48,794 bases of DNA from Lachnospiraceae bacterium (GTDB taxonomy: Bacteria > Bacillota > Clostridia > Lachnospirales > Lachnospiraceae): positions 1 through 48,794 of the forward strand of contig CAADTT010000112.1 in assembly GCA_900752065.1 (NCBI GenBank), given 5' to 3'. The notes beneath the pieces were generated by a model. The model searched no databases. It was not told the origin of the DNA and saw nothing but the letters and a program-made list of their open reading frames with translations. Numbering within the stretch: position 1 is the first letter of the stretch; each line of letters starts with the position of its first letter. The position numbers and the translations under genes are program-made. This document shows positions 1 through 9,172 of the stretch, piece after piece.

Positions 1-3000
1 CGCTCTTACGATAACAGTACAGGACGCTTCGTATGCGCCGTCCGCGCTCTGCGCTGTGATGACCGTCCGTCCTTCTTCTCCGGCTGTTACCAGTCCGTCC
101 GTCCCTATGGACGCCACTTGTTCCAGACTGGAGCTCCAGGTCAGTTCGCCTTCGATCTCACCCGTTTTTACCGCCTCTAACTGATAGGTTTCGTTTGGTG
201 AGAGCAGGATCACATCGTCACTCATCTGAAGCGATTTTTCCTGCACTGATACCATACATTCCACATAGCAATTTCCCCTTGCGGAATACGCACGCAATAC
301 TGTATCACCATACTGACTGGCAACTACGTTTCCTTCTTCATCTACAACTGCAACCTCCGGATCTGAGGAGTACCAGTCAACCTCCGGATAAGTAGCTTCC
401 GCAGGAGATACCTCCACTTCTAATTTCGAAATTTCGCTCGGAGCCATACGGAGGAACTGTCTGCTGACATTCAGGCTCTCTACCTCTATCGTCGAATCTG
501 TCACTTCAACCGTACAGTTATCGGCATATTTGCAGTCCTGAGTCATCACGATAATTTTTGCCGTGCCTGCATTGTTTGCGTGGATTTTTCCATCCTCTGT
601 GACTGACGCCACATTCTCATCCAGCGAATAGAAGCATACGCTCCTGTCCTCCGTATCGTTTCTGGACAGGAAATAATCAATCGTGATATCCTCACCTTTC
701 TCCACATTCCATGTACTCTTCTTAACTACCAATGCACCCTCGGTATCTTCCGTCTCGGACACCTGATAAAATGCACATCCTGACTGACTTGTATTTTTAC
801 CGCTTACGCAGGCAATAAATTTCAAAATCGTGTTCCTGTCAATCAGAACGCCATCTGTATATTCATTGCTGTAGGAATCCGGTTCCGAACCATCCGTGGT
901 GTAATAAATCACCGCATTTTCTTCCGCCGACAGATGCACAGTTGTCGGATGCATCAGAGTAGAGGACTCTACGTCAACAACCGGTGTCTCCGCTGTTTCT
1001 ATATAGCTATAGGTTGGATATACCTTCAAATTTGCTTTTACATTCAGATAATCTGACGTATTCCATCCCATGAACAGCATTCCATCCTTTGCAGGTCCTT
1101 CCGGCGCTGCTGCCGGCGCCCCGTACTCTACCTCCTGGACATCCAGCTTTGTTCCTTCCCAGTCATAAAAGCTCACCATGTAAGTCAGTTTTTCATATTT
1201 TGCCGCTATATTCATGTTTCCCGTAACGATAGTACTTTCCGGCACTGCTTCATCGTTCTCATCATACCATCCCAGGAACTCATAACCCTCTGCAGGATTG
1301 CCCTCCGGGAACATCAGCTCGGAACCATATTCATAAGTTTCCGGTATCACGGATCTTCTATCCCAGTCAATCCAGTTTACGATAAAGGTTTCTTTTTCAT
1401 ATTGTGCGATAATCTTCGTGTCATACTGGATATTCGTGTTGCTGGTACTCCATCCTGTAAAACGATAATGCTCCTGTACAGGATTTTCCGGCAGAACCGC
1501 TGTATCGCCGCGGGTCACCTGCTGAGTCGAAAGCAATGTTCCGTCCTTATCTAAAAATTCGACCGTATACACCGGAAGCGGCGCTTTTATGGTATCAATG
1601 TAGATCAAATCCGTGGAACCTTCCAGCGTCAGGCTGATCGTAAAATCTCCGGTCCGCATGGACGGCTCTTCCCTTGTGGTAAACGTATAGCTGTAGGAGC
1701 CGTCCTCCCCAACTACTGTCTGTCCGATATACTCGTTATTGTAATCGGAGGGCTCCAGCCCTTTATAAACCAGCAGCATGATCTGTTTTCCTGCAAACTC
1801 CTCAGACACCTTACCTGTGACCGTGCGTTCTTCGCCGGATATATCCTCGGTATCTTCCGTCGCCGCTTTGTAACGATAAACGGTCCGCGTTTCCACCTCG
1901 CAGTCAGCCGTTGCTGCTTTCTCCTCTGTACTCCACTCTGACCAATCGTCCCATTTTTCATATTGATAAGTATAAACCTTGCTTCGGTCAGCATAGCGGT
2001 ATTCCGTGTGGGTGACAGCCGGATAATTCTGGCTGCTCTCTAAAAACCAGATCTCAGAATCAAAGTAGACGCCATGTCCCCCGTTATTTCCCTTTAACAC
2101 ATAACCTGTGTGTCCGCTGTATGTGCCGTACGCATACATTGCCGGAGCATCCCCTACCCTCTGCGAGAAGGTGTAGCGCGTGCCTCCCATATTGGAAGAA
2201 TATGTATAATAGTAAGCGCCTGCTGATGAATTATAATACCTGTAATAGTAATAATTATTAACCGTATAAGCCGCGCTGTCCGTTACCGTTCTCGTCTCCA
2301 CTTTCCTGCTGTCAGAATTGGAGTACGCTGTTCTGGACCAGCCGCTCCATGCGCCATAGCCGCCCCACGCCCAGGTACTTCCTGTCTGCGTCCAGTCCGG
2401 CAGATACTCTGAGCTGCTGGTGGTACGCAGTTTATTCCGATAGCGGTATTCCGTCCTGCTCTCTACTTCGTAGTTTCCTTCCGGATTAGTTGTGCTCCAG
2501 TCACTCCAGTCACGGCTGATCCTTACCGTTGAACTGGCTGAAATGGGGACTCCCGATGCAAAATTGTTTACGATTACGATCTCTGCATATGTAGCAACTC
2601 CCTCATAGGGAACAAAGATCTCCTGATTCGTCTTTGTCGTGTCTTTTGGAATCGTAAACGCACTGGATTCTGTCGTTGCAAGCAGTTTTCCGGTTGCAGT
2701 TTTTAAGGATACGATCGCACGGCCTCCCGTTTTGCTTTCCGGGTAGTTCGTAATGTCATAAAGTATGGTATAGCCATCCTCCTCGTATCTGCACTCTTTT
2801 AGAGTAACCACGATCGGAAGCATGTTATTATTCCATACATAGCTGGCTGTAATTGTCAGATTTTTCTTTACACACTCATTTTCATTCGAATTCCAGCCTG
2901 CAAAAATATACCCCGTCCTGTCCGATGTTGGATTTTCCGGCGGCGTTACCGCTTCTTTATAATTCACCTCTTCACTCTTTAAGAGCGTCCCGTCATCATT

Positions 3001-4431
3001 TACAAATTTAACCGTGTAGCGGTTGATCTTATATTTTGCGTTGATATTCAGATTTTCTTTTACATTGCTATAGGATTTATCCCAGCCCTGGAATGTATAT
3101 CCCTCCATAGACGGCGCTGACGGTGCTGTGGCATTGTATCCGTATTTTACCGTCTCCCGCTTTAATTCTTCTACCGTCCCATCCTCCAGTGTCTGCTGGA
3201 AAACGACTTCCAACGGGTCATGTACCGTAAGCTGCTGCTCCAGAATCCCCACATCACTGTTCTGTGTTCCTTTTGCAATGGCGGACACTCTGTAGGTTCC
3301 TGCCGCCGGCAGCGCTATGGACGCATTGACCGCGTTTGCATCATTAATCTGGATTGTCTTTGTATACGCTTCCCCCGACGTGGACTGTATCGTGATCTCA
3401 TATCCGTTTACAGCACATGGATCTGCACTCCAGCGGATAACCGCCAGATCTCCCGCAGCATAATCCTTCTTATCTGCGGACAGCTTCGGCGTGTTCGGCT
3501 TCGCAGTTCCCAACGTTTTTACCGTATAAACCTGCGAAAAATTCATCTTATTATTTGTCTTGATAAAAAACTTGTATTTATACTCTGTTCCCTGACGAAG
3601 CGTCATTCCCAGGTCCGCTGTCGTATCTTCGTGCAGATATCCCCAGGAACGGCTGGAACCTACTCCATAGGTACGATCCTGCGGTTCATGATGGGTTTTT
3701 ATTTCTTTTCCGCTCTGATCCATCAGGACGATACCCAAATCCTGTATGACGGAGTTGGAAGGGTTGTAGTATTTCGCCGTTTTCCGGAAAGCCGTGTAGT
3801 CCACATAATCGCCCTGGTAGTCGAGCTGGGAGACGGAGGAGTCCTGAAGGATAGCAGAACCCCCATATGTATAATTGATCCTGTCCGGGTTATTATTTAT
3901 CTGATTCTTCCAATAATCATATGATGAACAGATCGTAAAATGTAGATGATACCCCGTAGACCATCCGGCAGAACCCACCTTACCTATCACAGCTCCCTGA
4001 TTCACTCTTGCGCCCACTCGCCTATACTGCTGTGGAATCGAATCGTACATCATATGTCCATAAGAAGAAATTGTTCCATCATCATGCTGAATTACTAAAC
4101 CATTTCCAAATCCATTTGATAAATTACCCGTATAACTGCAATTGCAGCCTTTATTTCCTGCACTCACATGGAGACAATCATTCCACCAGTGTTTCACTGT
4201 CCCAGATTTCGTCGCAACAATATTTGCCCCGGCAATACTTCCATCCGAAATATCTAATCCATCATGCGCCGCACTATACCCTCGGGATAAACGCATATGT
4301 CCTGGAACGGGCCAAAGCCAGTTTTCTGCCGCAGCGCTCCTGACTCCGGCAAAGCACCAGAAAACCATCACTGCAATGACAGCCATTAAAAAAATCTGTC
4401 GTTTTCCTTTTTCTACTCTTATCCTCTGCAT
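1..4431 (-). CDS. Large secreted M23 peptidase / InlB-repeat / Big2 surface protein (C-terminus beyond window)
   Basis: An uninterrupted frame of 1477 codons runs off the left edge. Start ATG at 4431 is preceded by AGAGGTAGGA. Residues 1-35 form a signal peptide (basic start, hydrophobic core, cleavage near A35). An M23/LytM domain follows with all Zn ligands visible: H56 and D60 (HDGLD), HLH at 162-164 and YGHM around 126. Next come an FN3-like stretch, two InlB B-repeats (GYTFQGWD, GYIFAGWN), a segment rich in WSxWS and YRYR motifs repeated about three times, three more InlB-type repeats (HYRFTGWS, GYEFLGWY, GMLFMGWN), a chitobiase-like module (YYTTDGSEPD) and at least two to three Big2 immunoglobulin-like domains. 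I infer a cell-wall or secreted peptidoglycan hydrolase with adhesive repeats. No anchor can be seen because the C-terminus is missing. Domain names rest on motif recognition. Confidence 0.85.
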   Translation of the reverse strand, partial: MQRIRVEKGKRQIFLMAVIAVMVFWCFAGVRSAAAENWLWPVPGHMRLSRGYSAAHDGLDISDGSIAGANIVATKSGTVKHWWNDCLHVSAGNKGCNCSYTGNLSNGFGNGLVIQHDDGTISSYGHMMYDSIPQQYRRVGARVNQGAVIGKVGSAGWSTGYHLHFTICSSYDYWKNQINNNPDRINYTYGGSAILQDSSVSQLDYQGDYVDYTAFRKTAKYYNPSNSVIQDLGIVLMDQSGKEIKTHHEPQDRTYGVGSSRSWGYLHEDTTADLGMTLRQGTEYKYKFFIKTNNKMNFSQVYTVKTLGTAKPNTPKLSADKKDYAAGDLAVIRWSADPCAVNGYEITIQSTSGEAYTKTIQINDANAVNASIALPAAGTYRVSAIAKGTQNSDVGILEQQLTVHDPLEVVFQQTLEDGTVEELKRETVKYGYNATAPSAPSMEGYTFQGWDKSYSNVKENLNINAKYKINRYTVKFVNDDGTLLKSEEVNYKEAVTPPENPTSDRTGYIFAGWNSNENECVKKNLTITASYVWNNNMLPIVVTLKECRYEEDGYTILYDITNYPESKTGGRAIVSLKTATGKLLATTESSAFTIPKDTTKTNQEIFVPYEGVATYAEIVIVNNFASGVPISASSTVRISRDWSDWSTTNPEGNYEVESRTEYRYRNKLRTTSSSEYLPDWTQTGSTWAWGGYGAWSGWSRTAYSNSDSRKVETRTVTDSAAYTVNNYYYYRYYNSSAGAYYYTYSSNMGGTRYTFSQRVGDAPAMYAYGTYSGHTGYVLKGNNGGHGVYFDSEIWFLESSQNYPAVTHTEYRYADRSKVYTYQYEKWDDWSEWSTEEKAATADCEVETRTVYRYKAATEDTEDISGEERTVTGKVSEEFAGKQIMLLVYKGLEPSDYNNEYIGQTVVGEDGSYSYTFTTREEPSMRTGDFTISLTLEGSTDLIYIDTIKAPLPVYTVEFLDKDGTLLSTQQVTRGDTAVLPENPVQEHYRFTGWSTSNTNIQYDTKIIAQYEKETFIVNWIDWDRRSVIPETYEYGSELMFPEGNPAEGYEFLGWYDENDEAVPESTIVTGNMNIAAKYEKLTYMVSFYDWEGTKLDVQEVEYGAPAAAPEGPAKDGMLFMGWNTSDYLNVKANLKVYPTYSYIETAETPVVDVESSTLMHPTTVHLSAEENAVIYYTTDGSEPDSYSNEYTDGVLIDRNTILKFIACVSGKNTSQSGCAFYQVSETEDTEGALVVKKSTWNVEKGEDITIDYFLSRNDTEDRSVCFYSLDENVASVTEDGKIHANNAGTAKIIVMTQDCKYADNCTVEVTDSTIEVESLNVSRQFLRMAPSEISKLEVEVSPAEATYPEVDWYSSDPEVAVVDEEGNVVASQYGDTVLRAYSARGNCYVECMVSVQEKSLQMSDDVILLSPNETYQLEAVKTGEIEGELTWSSSLEQVASIGTDGLVTAGEEGRTVITAQSADGAYEASCTVIVRA

Positions 4432-4487
4432 ATTCCTACCTCTTTTCCCCGCAGTCTCAGCCCATTTGTCGGGCAACTTATATTATA

Positions 4488-4516
4488 AGTATAGTTCTGC
4501 ACATAATTTCTGTCAA
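4488..4516 (-). promoter_or_regulatory. Sigma-A promoter of the M23/InlB gene
   Basis: On the minus strand TTGACA (4516-4511) and TATACT (4493-4488) are separated by exactly 17 bp. Transcription would begin near 4481, giving a leader of about 50 nt before the ATG at 4431. Confidence 0.7.
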
Positions 4517-4545
4517 TTTCTTTTCCGTTTGCGGGCATATTTTTA

Positions 4546-4575
4546 CCCCGGCAAGGAATCCTCTTCCTCCCGGGG
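4546..4575 (-). terminator. Hairpin downstream of copA
   Basis: CCCCGG (4546-4551) pairs with CCGGGG (4570-4575), with an inner AGGAA/TTCCT stem, starting 10 bases after the copA stop. On the minus strand it is followed by TAAAAATA rather than a T-run, so termination may be weak. Confidence 0.35.
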
Positions 4576-4584
4576 CTGCTTGTC

Positions 4585-4794
4585 TTACTGGATCGATGTT
4601 ACCTCGTAATCCTTATCCTCCACTGTTTTCTTCAGCACATCATCTGCCACCTCAGCATTCAGCTTCACGACAGCCGTTCCCTCCTGATGGCTTACCAGCG
4701 CCTCGTCTACCTCCGGCAGCGCCTCCAGCGCTTTCTTAACACTTGCCTCACAGTGTCCGCACATCATTCCCTTGATTTTTAATGTTTTTTCCAT
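4585..4794 (-). CDS. Possible internally initiated CopZ-like copper chaperone (in frame within copA)
   Basis: An ATG at 4794, in the copA frame, is preceded by AAGGAGG with an 11-nt spacer. That Shine-Dalgarno sequence is encoded by the charged linker of CopA. Initiation here would give a free 69-residue HMA protein (MEKTLKIKG...CGHC...) with the length and ends of a stand-alone CopZ. Alternatively this is only a C-terminal domain of CopA and the Shine-Dalgarno match is a by-product of Lys/Glu-rich codons. Confidence 0.4.
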   Translation of the reverse strand: MEKTLKIKGMMCGHCEASVKKALEALPEVDEALVSHQEGTAVVKLNAEVADDVLKKTVEDKDYEVTSIQ

Positions 4795-7125
4795 CTCTTT
4801 CTTTTCCTCCTTAATTTTTGAAATCTCTGCTGTGCCTTTTTCTTTTCTTTTGATCTTCTTATCCCGGCTGGCGTCCCGGATCTTAAACAGGTTCAGCCGC
4901 AGTGCATTGGAAACCACGCAGAAGCTGGACAGGCTCATGGCAGCCGCCCCGAACATGGGATTCAGCTTCCAGCCAAAAACCGGGATCCAGATGCCCGCCG
5001 CCAGCGGAATACCGATGACATTATAGAAAAATGCCCAGAACAGGTTTTCATGGATATTCCGCAGCGTGGCACGGCTTAAACGCACAGCCGCCGGGACATC
5101 GCTGAGCTTACTTTTCATCAGCACCACGTCTGCTGCATCGATGGCAATATCCGTTCCCGCTCCGATGGCAATTCCAATGTCCGCCCTCGTCAGCGCAGGT
5201 GCGTCGTTGATGCCGTCTCCGACCATCGCCACCTTTCCCTGCTCCTTCAGGGAGCGGATGACGCTCTCTTTTCCGTCGGGAAGAACCCCCGCGATGACCT
5301 CATCCACGCCCGCCTGCGCGCCGATCGCCTTCGCTGTCCTCTCATTGTCCCCGGTCAGCATAACGACGCGGATCCCCATGCCCTGAAGCTCTTTGACTGC
5401 CTGCGGGCTGTCCTCCTTCATCACATCCGCCACGGCTATGATACCTGCGAGCCTGCCATCCTTCGCAAACAGGAGAGGAGTCTTCCCGCTCTCCGCCAGC
5501 GCTTCCGCCTGCCTCGAAAGCCCTGCGGGAACCTTTACCCTGCTGCCGATAAACTTCATGCTTCCGCCGATCAGCTCTGCACCGGCAAGCTTTGCCGAAA
5601 GCCCGTTTCCGGGAAGCGCCTGAAAATCAGAAACCTCCTCTGCCGAAAGCTGTTCCTCCTCCGCTTTCTGAAGGATGGCCTTTGCCAGCGGATGCTCGCT
5701 CTTCCTCTCCAGCGCATATGCCAGCTTCAGCAGCTCGCTTTCGGTAGATCCCTCTGCCGGAAGAAGGTCTGTCACCTTAGGTTCTCCGCTTGTGATGGTT
5801 CCTGTCTTATCCAGCGCCACAATCTCCACTTTTCCTGCTTCTTCCAGGGAAACCGCCGTTTTAAACAGAATACCATTCTTCGCACCCATGCCGTTGCCGA
5901 CCATGATCGCCACGGGAGTGGCGAGTCCCAGTGCGCAGGGACAACTGATCACAAGAACGGAAATCCCTCTGGCGAGAGCAAAGGCAAAGGTTTCTCCCGC
6001 CAGCAGCCAGATCAGCGTCGTCACCGTCGCGATCGCAAGGACCACCGGAACGAAAACGCCGGAGACCTTATCTGCTACCTTGGCGATAGGCGCCTTCGTA
6101 GCTGCAGCGTCGCTTACCATGCGGATGATCTGTGAGAGCGTCGTGTCCTCTCCCACCCGCGTAGCTTCACACCGTATGAACCCGGACTGGTTCACCGTAG
6201 CTGCCGATACCGGATCGCCTTCGCTTTTATCTACAGGGATGCTTTCTCCCGTCAGGGCCGCTTCATTTACCGCACTGTTTCCCTCTACGATCACTCCGTC
6301 CACCGGAATATTTTCGCCGGGACGGACCACAAAAATATCTCCCTTATGAACCTGCTCCACCGGAACGGTCACTTCTGTGCCGCCGCGGAGCACCACCGCC
6401 GTCTTCGGTGCCAGCTTCATCAGGCTCTTCAGCGCATCGGTCGTCTTTCCTTTTGAGCGGGCTTCCAGCATCTTCCCCACGGTGATCAGCGTCAGGATCA
6501 TGGCTGCCGACTCAAAGTAGAACTCCATCATATAAGTCATGACTGCTTCGGAATTTCCATCCACCTGCGCCCTCGTCATGGCAAACAGGGCATATACACT
6601 CCACACAAAGGATGCCATAGATCCCATAGCCACCAGAGTATCCATATTCGGCGCACGGTGCCACAGGCTCTTAAATCCGCTGATGAAAAATTTCTGGTTA
6701 ATCACCATGATGATCCCCGCCAGCAGAAGCTGCAAAAGCCCCATCGCCACATGATTATCCTCAAACCACGCCGGAATGGGCCAGCCCCACATCATATGTC
6801 CCATGGAAAAATACATCAGGACCAGCAGAAAACCGAGAGAAGCGATCAGCCGCCGCTTCAAAACCGGCGTCTCATGGTCCGCCAGGGCCTCCTCGTCCGC
6901 AGCAGAGGAATGCATCTGTGCTTCCCTGCCCTTTAAGGCCGCCCCGTAGCCCGCTTCCTGTACTGCCTGAATAACCGCCTCCGCCGATGCCGCGCCCTCG
7001 ACTCCCATAGAATTTGTCAGCAGGCTCACCGAGCAGGCTGTCACTCCCGGAACCTTCGAAACCGCTTTTTCCACTCTGGCACTGCAAGCCGCGCAGCTCA
7101 TTCCGGTAACTGTATACTGTTCCAT
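4585..7125 (-). CDS. copA: Copper-exporting P1B-type ATPase CopA with N- and C-terminal HMA domains
   Basis: P-type ATPase of 846 residues that exports Cu(I) across the membrane. Visible motifs are an N-terminal heavy-metal-associated domain (GMSCAACS, CxxC at 11-14), transmembrane CPC in SCPCALG, phosphorylation motif DKTGT, SEHPLA and hinge GDGINDAP. After the last helices a charged Lys/Glu linker leads to a second HMA domain (GMMCGHCEA, residues 778-846). The start at 7125 is chosen because AGGAGGAGATAT immediately precedes MEQYTV; an upstream in-frame ATG at 7170 lies in the operator region. A C-terminal HMA is unusual, since CopA normally carries its HMAs at the N-terminus. A CsoR-like operator directly upstream supports copper control. 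No csoR gene is in the window. Confidence 0.95.
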   Translation of the reverse strand: MEQYTVTGMSCAACSARVEKAVSKVPGVTACSVSLLTNSMGVEGAASAEAVIQAVQEAGYGAALKGREAQMHSSAADEEALADHETPVLKRRLIASLGFLLVLMYFSMGHMMWGWPIPAWFEDNHVAMGLLQLLLAGIIMVINQKFFISGFKSLWHRAPNMDTLVAMGSMASFVWSVYALFAMTRAQVDGNSEAVMTYMMEFYFESAAMILTLITVGKMLEARSKGKTTDALKSLMKLAPKTAVVLRGGTEVTVPVEQVHKGDIFVVRPGENIPVDGVIVEGNSAVNEAALTGESIPVDKSEGDPVSAATVNQSGFIRCEATRVGEDTTLSQIIRMVSDAAATKAPIAKVADKVSGVFVPVVLAIATVTTLIWLLAGETFAFALARGISVLVISCPCALGLATPVAIMVGNGMGAKNGILFKTAVSLEEAGKVEIVALDKTGTITSGEPKVTDLLPAEGSTESELLKLAYALERKSEHPLAKAILQKAEEEQLSAEEVSDFQALPGNGLSAKLAGAELIGGSMKFIGSRVKVPAGLSRQAEALAESGKTPLLFAKDGRLAGIIAVADVMKEDSPQAVKELQGMGIRVVMLTGDNERTAKAIGAQAGVDEVIAGVLPDGKESVIRSLKEQGKVAMVGDGINDAPALTRADIGIAIGAGTDIAIDAADVVLMKSKLSDVPAAVRLSRATLRNIHENLFWAFFYNVIGIPLAAGIWIPVFGWKLNPMFGAAAMSLSSFCVVSNALRLNLFKIRDASRDKKIKRKEKGTAEISKIKEEKKEMEKTLKIKGMMCGHCEASVKKALEALPEVDEALVSHQEGTAVVKLNAEVADDVLKKTVEDKDYEVTSIQ

Positions 7126-7140
7126 ATATCTCCTCCTTTT

Positions 7141-7166
7141 ATACCATTCCCCCCTAGGGTATATTA
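7141..7166 (-). promoter_or_regulatory. CsoR-like copper operator and -10 region of copA
   Basis: Read on the minus strand, TAATAT is followed by ATACCCTAGGGGGG and then AATGGTAT, ending just before the copA ribosome binding site. This G/C-tract pseudo-palindrome with ATAC/GTAT ends resembles the CsoR box upstream of Bacillus subtilis copZA as I remember it. CsoR represses copper efflux genes and is released by Cu(I). A good -35 is not evident. Confidence 0.6.
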
Positions 7167-7176
7167 GCATAATTTT

Positions 7177-7204
7177 TTAATTGTCCGCTTCCGCGGACAA
7201 TTAA
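7177..7204. repeat. Perfect 12-bp inverted repeat between copA and the DUF554 gene
   Basis: TTAATTGTCCGC (7177-7188) and GCGGACAATTAA (7193-7204) are perfect complements around 4 bases; on the minus strand the loop is GGAA, a GNRA tetraloop. It sits where the -35 region of copA would be. Neither side has a T-run, so it may be an operator or RNA hairpin rather than an intrinsic terminator. Confidence 0.7.
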
Positions 7205-7272
7205 TCTTCACTTCTCCATAATAGACGTTCTAAGGCTTTTTGTCAATTCTTTTTCAAAAACCGTCCTCATAA

Positions 7273-7992
7273 TCATCTGGTAAAAAATGCCCATATGACT
7301 GCGATCAGTATCGCCGGAAGCATATTGGCCACTTTAAACTTCTTTCCCCAGATCTGATTCACGCCGACGCAGAAAACCAGCATGGAACCTGTCAGGGACA
7401 GATTGTTCAGCGCCTGTTCTGTCATAAGCGGCTCGATCAGCGTTGCCAGAAGCGTAATCGTTCCCTGAAACAAAAATACCGGAACTGCTGCAAAAATGCA
7501 CCCCTTTCCCATCGATGCCGTCATCACCATGACGATCAGACAGTCCAGCACCGCTTTCAGCGCCAGAGTCGAGAAATCGCCGAGAATCCCGTCCTGAATC
7601 GCCCCAACCACAGCCATAGCTCCCACACAGATGATCAGGGATGTATCCACAAATCCATGAACAAACTGATGATCCCCTGCATTTCCTGTCTTCTGCTTCA
7701 GCCATTCTCCAAACCGCTCAATGCGCAGTTCAATGTTCATCCATTCACCCAGAAGGGAACCGGCAGCAAAGCTCCCGATCATCATCAGTGTTCCCCCGCT
7801 GCTCAGCCCTCCTTCACTGACCGTCATCATCTTCTCCATCGTTCCGCCGATTCCAACAAACAGAACGCACAGCCCCACAGCTTTCATCAGAGTATCCTGA
7901 TATCTCTCACTGATCACCTTCCCAAACAGCAAGCCCGCCAGACCTCCGCCGACGATTCCTGCCACGTTAATGAAAGTCCCAAGTCCTATCAT
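7273..7992 (-). CDS. DUF554 family membrane protein
   Basis: 239 residues, almost entirely hydrophobic with about seven membrane segments. The opening (MIGLGTFINVAGIVGGGLAGLLFGK) and the central GAMAVVGAIQDGILGD segment match the DUF554 (YdfK/YqgA-like) family, which has no established biochemical function. A GAAAAGGAAG sequence precedes the ATG at 7992. It follows the small membrane gene at 8055 by about 60 bp and is separated from copA by an inverted repeat and the copper operator, so it is unlikely to share copA regulation. Confidence 0.85.
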   Translation of the reverse strand: MIGLGTFINVAGIVGGGLAGLLFGKVISERYQDTLMKAVGLCVLFVGIGGTMEKMMTVSEGGLSSGGTLMMIGSFAAGSLLGEWMNIELRIERFGEWLKQKTGNAGDHQFVHGFVDTSLIICVGAMAVVGAIQDGILGDFSTLALKAVLDCLIVMVMTASMGKGCIFAAVPVFLFQGTITLLATLIEPLMTEQALNNLSLTGSMLVFCVGVNQIWGKKFKVANMLPAILIAVIWAFFTR

Positions 7993-8054
7993 GTTTCTCT
8001 TCCTTTTCTCTTGTTATCCCCTCTATCACCCAGCAGCATGAGAAGGCCTGAAAT

Positions 8055-8333
8055 TCATTTCCGGTACGCCCGGATAAATTTTTTCCATACTCTCACAAAT
8101 GATATCAGGCATAATATTTCGATCCCTGCCATCAGGCATTTCACCACCGGATGATCGCATGTTACCGCAATCCACAAAAAAAGCGCTATGAATGCACCAT
8201 AAAACACCGTCACGGTCAGGATCAGAAGCACCCTCACCTTCTTCGGAACCTTTTCACTCATGGATGCCTCCATAGTTCCATCCAGGAGGCATTCTCCAAT
8301 AATTTCCACAAGCAATTCTACCAGAAAATCCAT
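8055..8333 (-). CDS. Small two-helix membrane protein, function unknown
   Basis: 92 residues starting MDFLVELLVEIIGECL, with two hydrophobic segments around residues 32-52 and 60-80 and a basic C-terminus (KKFIRAYRK). The start at 8333 is preferred to an ATG eight codons upstream because AAGGAG lies 7 nt before it. I do not recognise the family. It follows the ABC-2 permease gene by 30 bp and may belong to that transcription unit. Confidence 0.65.
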   Translation of the reverse strand: MDFLVELLVEIIGECLLDGTMEASMSEKVPKKVRVLLILTVTVFYGAFIALFLWIAVTCDHPVVKCLMAGIEILCLISFVRVWKKFIRAYRK

Positions 8334-8363
8334 CCACGCTCTCCTTCCCGGCATCATCCCGTC

Positions 8364-9095
8364 TCACAGATTTTTCTTCTTATAAACAAAATACAGCCCG
8401 ATCCCCGTAAATACTGCCAGATACAAAAGCAGCACCAGGATCCCGTACAGGTTTGCAGGCTCTCCCGCAGAAATGCTCCGCACCATACGGCTGGTCTGAG
8501 ACAGAGGCAGGGCGGCTATAAATTCCCGCACGCCGTGGGGAATCTGATCTGTGGAAAAAAAGGTGTTGCACAGATATGCCATCGGCATGATAAAGTAGTT
8601 GGAAAACCGCGGCACATCCGCATGATTTTTTGCCAGAAAAGATACCACGATTCCCAGCGATGCGAAAACCGCGCCATTCAGAAACAGGATCAGGATGGAA
8701 AGCGCATTAAACTTTAACCCTGTCCCAACAGGCATGACCAGAAGGAGAATAATGCCTCCCGCATAGAGTCCCCGCAGAGCGCCTGCCAGGATCTGTCCCG
8801 CCACGAACTGCCACAGCGGTGTGGGCGAAATGATGACCTGGTCGAAGGCTTTCTCATAGAGGCGCTGTACGTTCAGATTTTGTGCAATGGCATTGAAGCT
8901 GCCGTTCATCGTCGTCAGGGACACGACTCCCGGAATCAGAAAATACAGGTAGGGCTGCCCGTTCATCGTGCTCCGTATTCCCCACCCGAAAACGATCAGA
9001 TACATCAGAGGCGCGATCAGGGCTGCCATCGTGATCCTTGAAAAATCCCGTATAAATTCTCTCCACTTCTCCCATAAAATTGTTCGGATCCCCAT
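8364..9095 (-). CDS. ABC-2 type transporter permease (DrrB/NodJ-like)
   Basis: 243 residues with about six membrane segments. The profile is that of ABC-2 export permeases: cytoplasmic N-terminus, a first helix (MAALIAPLMYLIVFGWGI), an extracytoplasmic loop with the GVVSLTTMNGSF segment and a conserved central F-A-I-A-Q-like region. It pairs with the ATPase gene 77 bp upstream, giving a DrrAB-like exporter. The substrate cannot be deduced; overlap of the ATPase gene with cobI suggests a link to tetrapyrrole or metal metabolism, but that is inference. Confidence 0.85.
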   Translation of the reverse strand: MGIRTILWEKWREFIRDFSRITMAALIAPLMYLIVFGWGIRSTMNGQPYLYFLIPGVVSLTTMNGSFNAIAQNLNVQRLYEKAFDQVIISPTPLWQFVAGQILAGALRGLYAGGIILLLVMPVGTGLKFNALSILILFLNGAVFASLGIVVSFLAKNHADVPRFSNYFIMPMAYLCNTFFSTDQIPHGVREFIAALPLSQTSRMVRSISAGEPANLYGILVLLLYLAVFTGIGLYFVYKKKNL

Positions 9096-9172
9096 GTTCT
9101 AACTTCCTTTCCCAGTATGTCCGTCTGCCGCTTTCTCCACCGCACAGCCGTTTTTCCTCTTTAATGCGTGTA

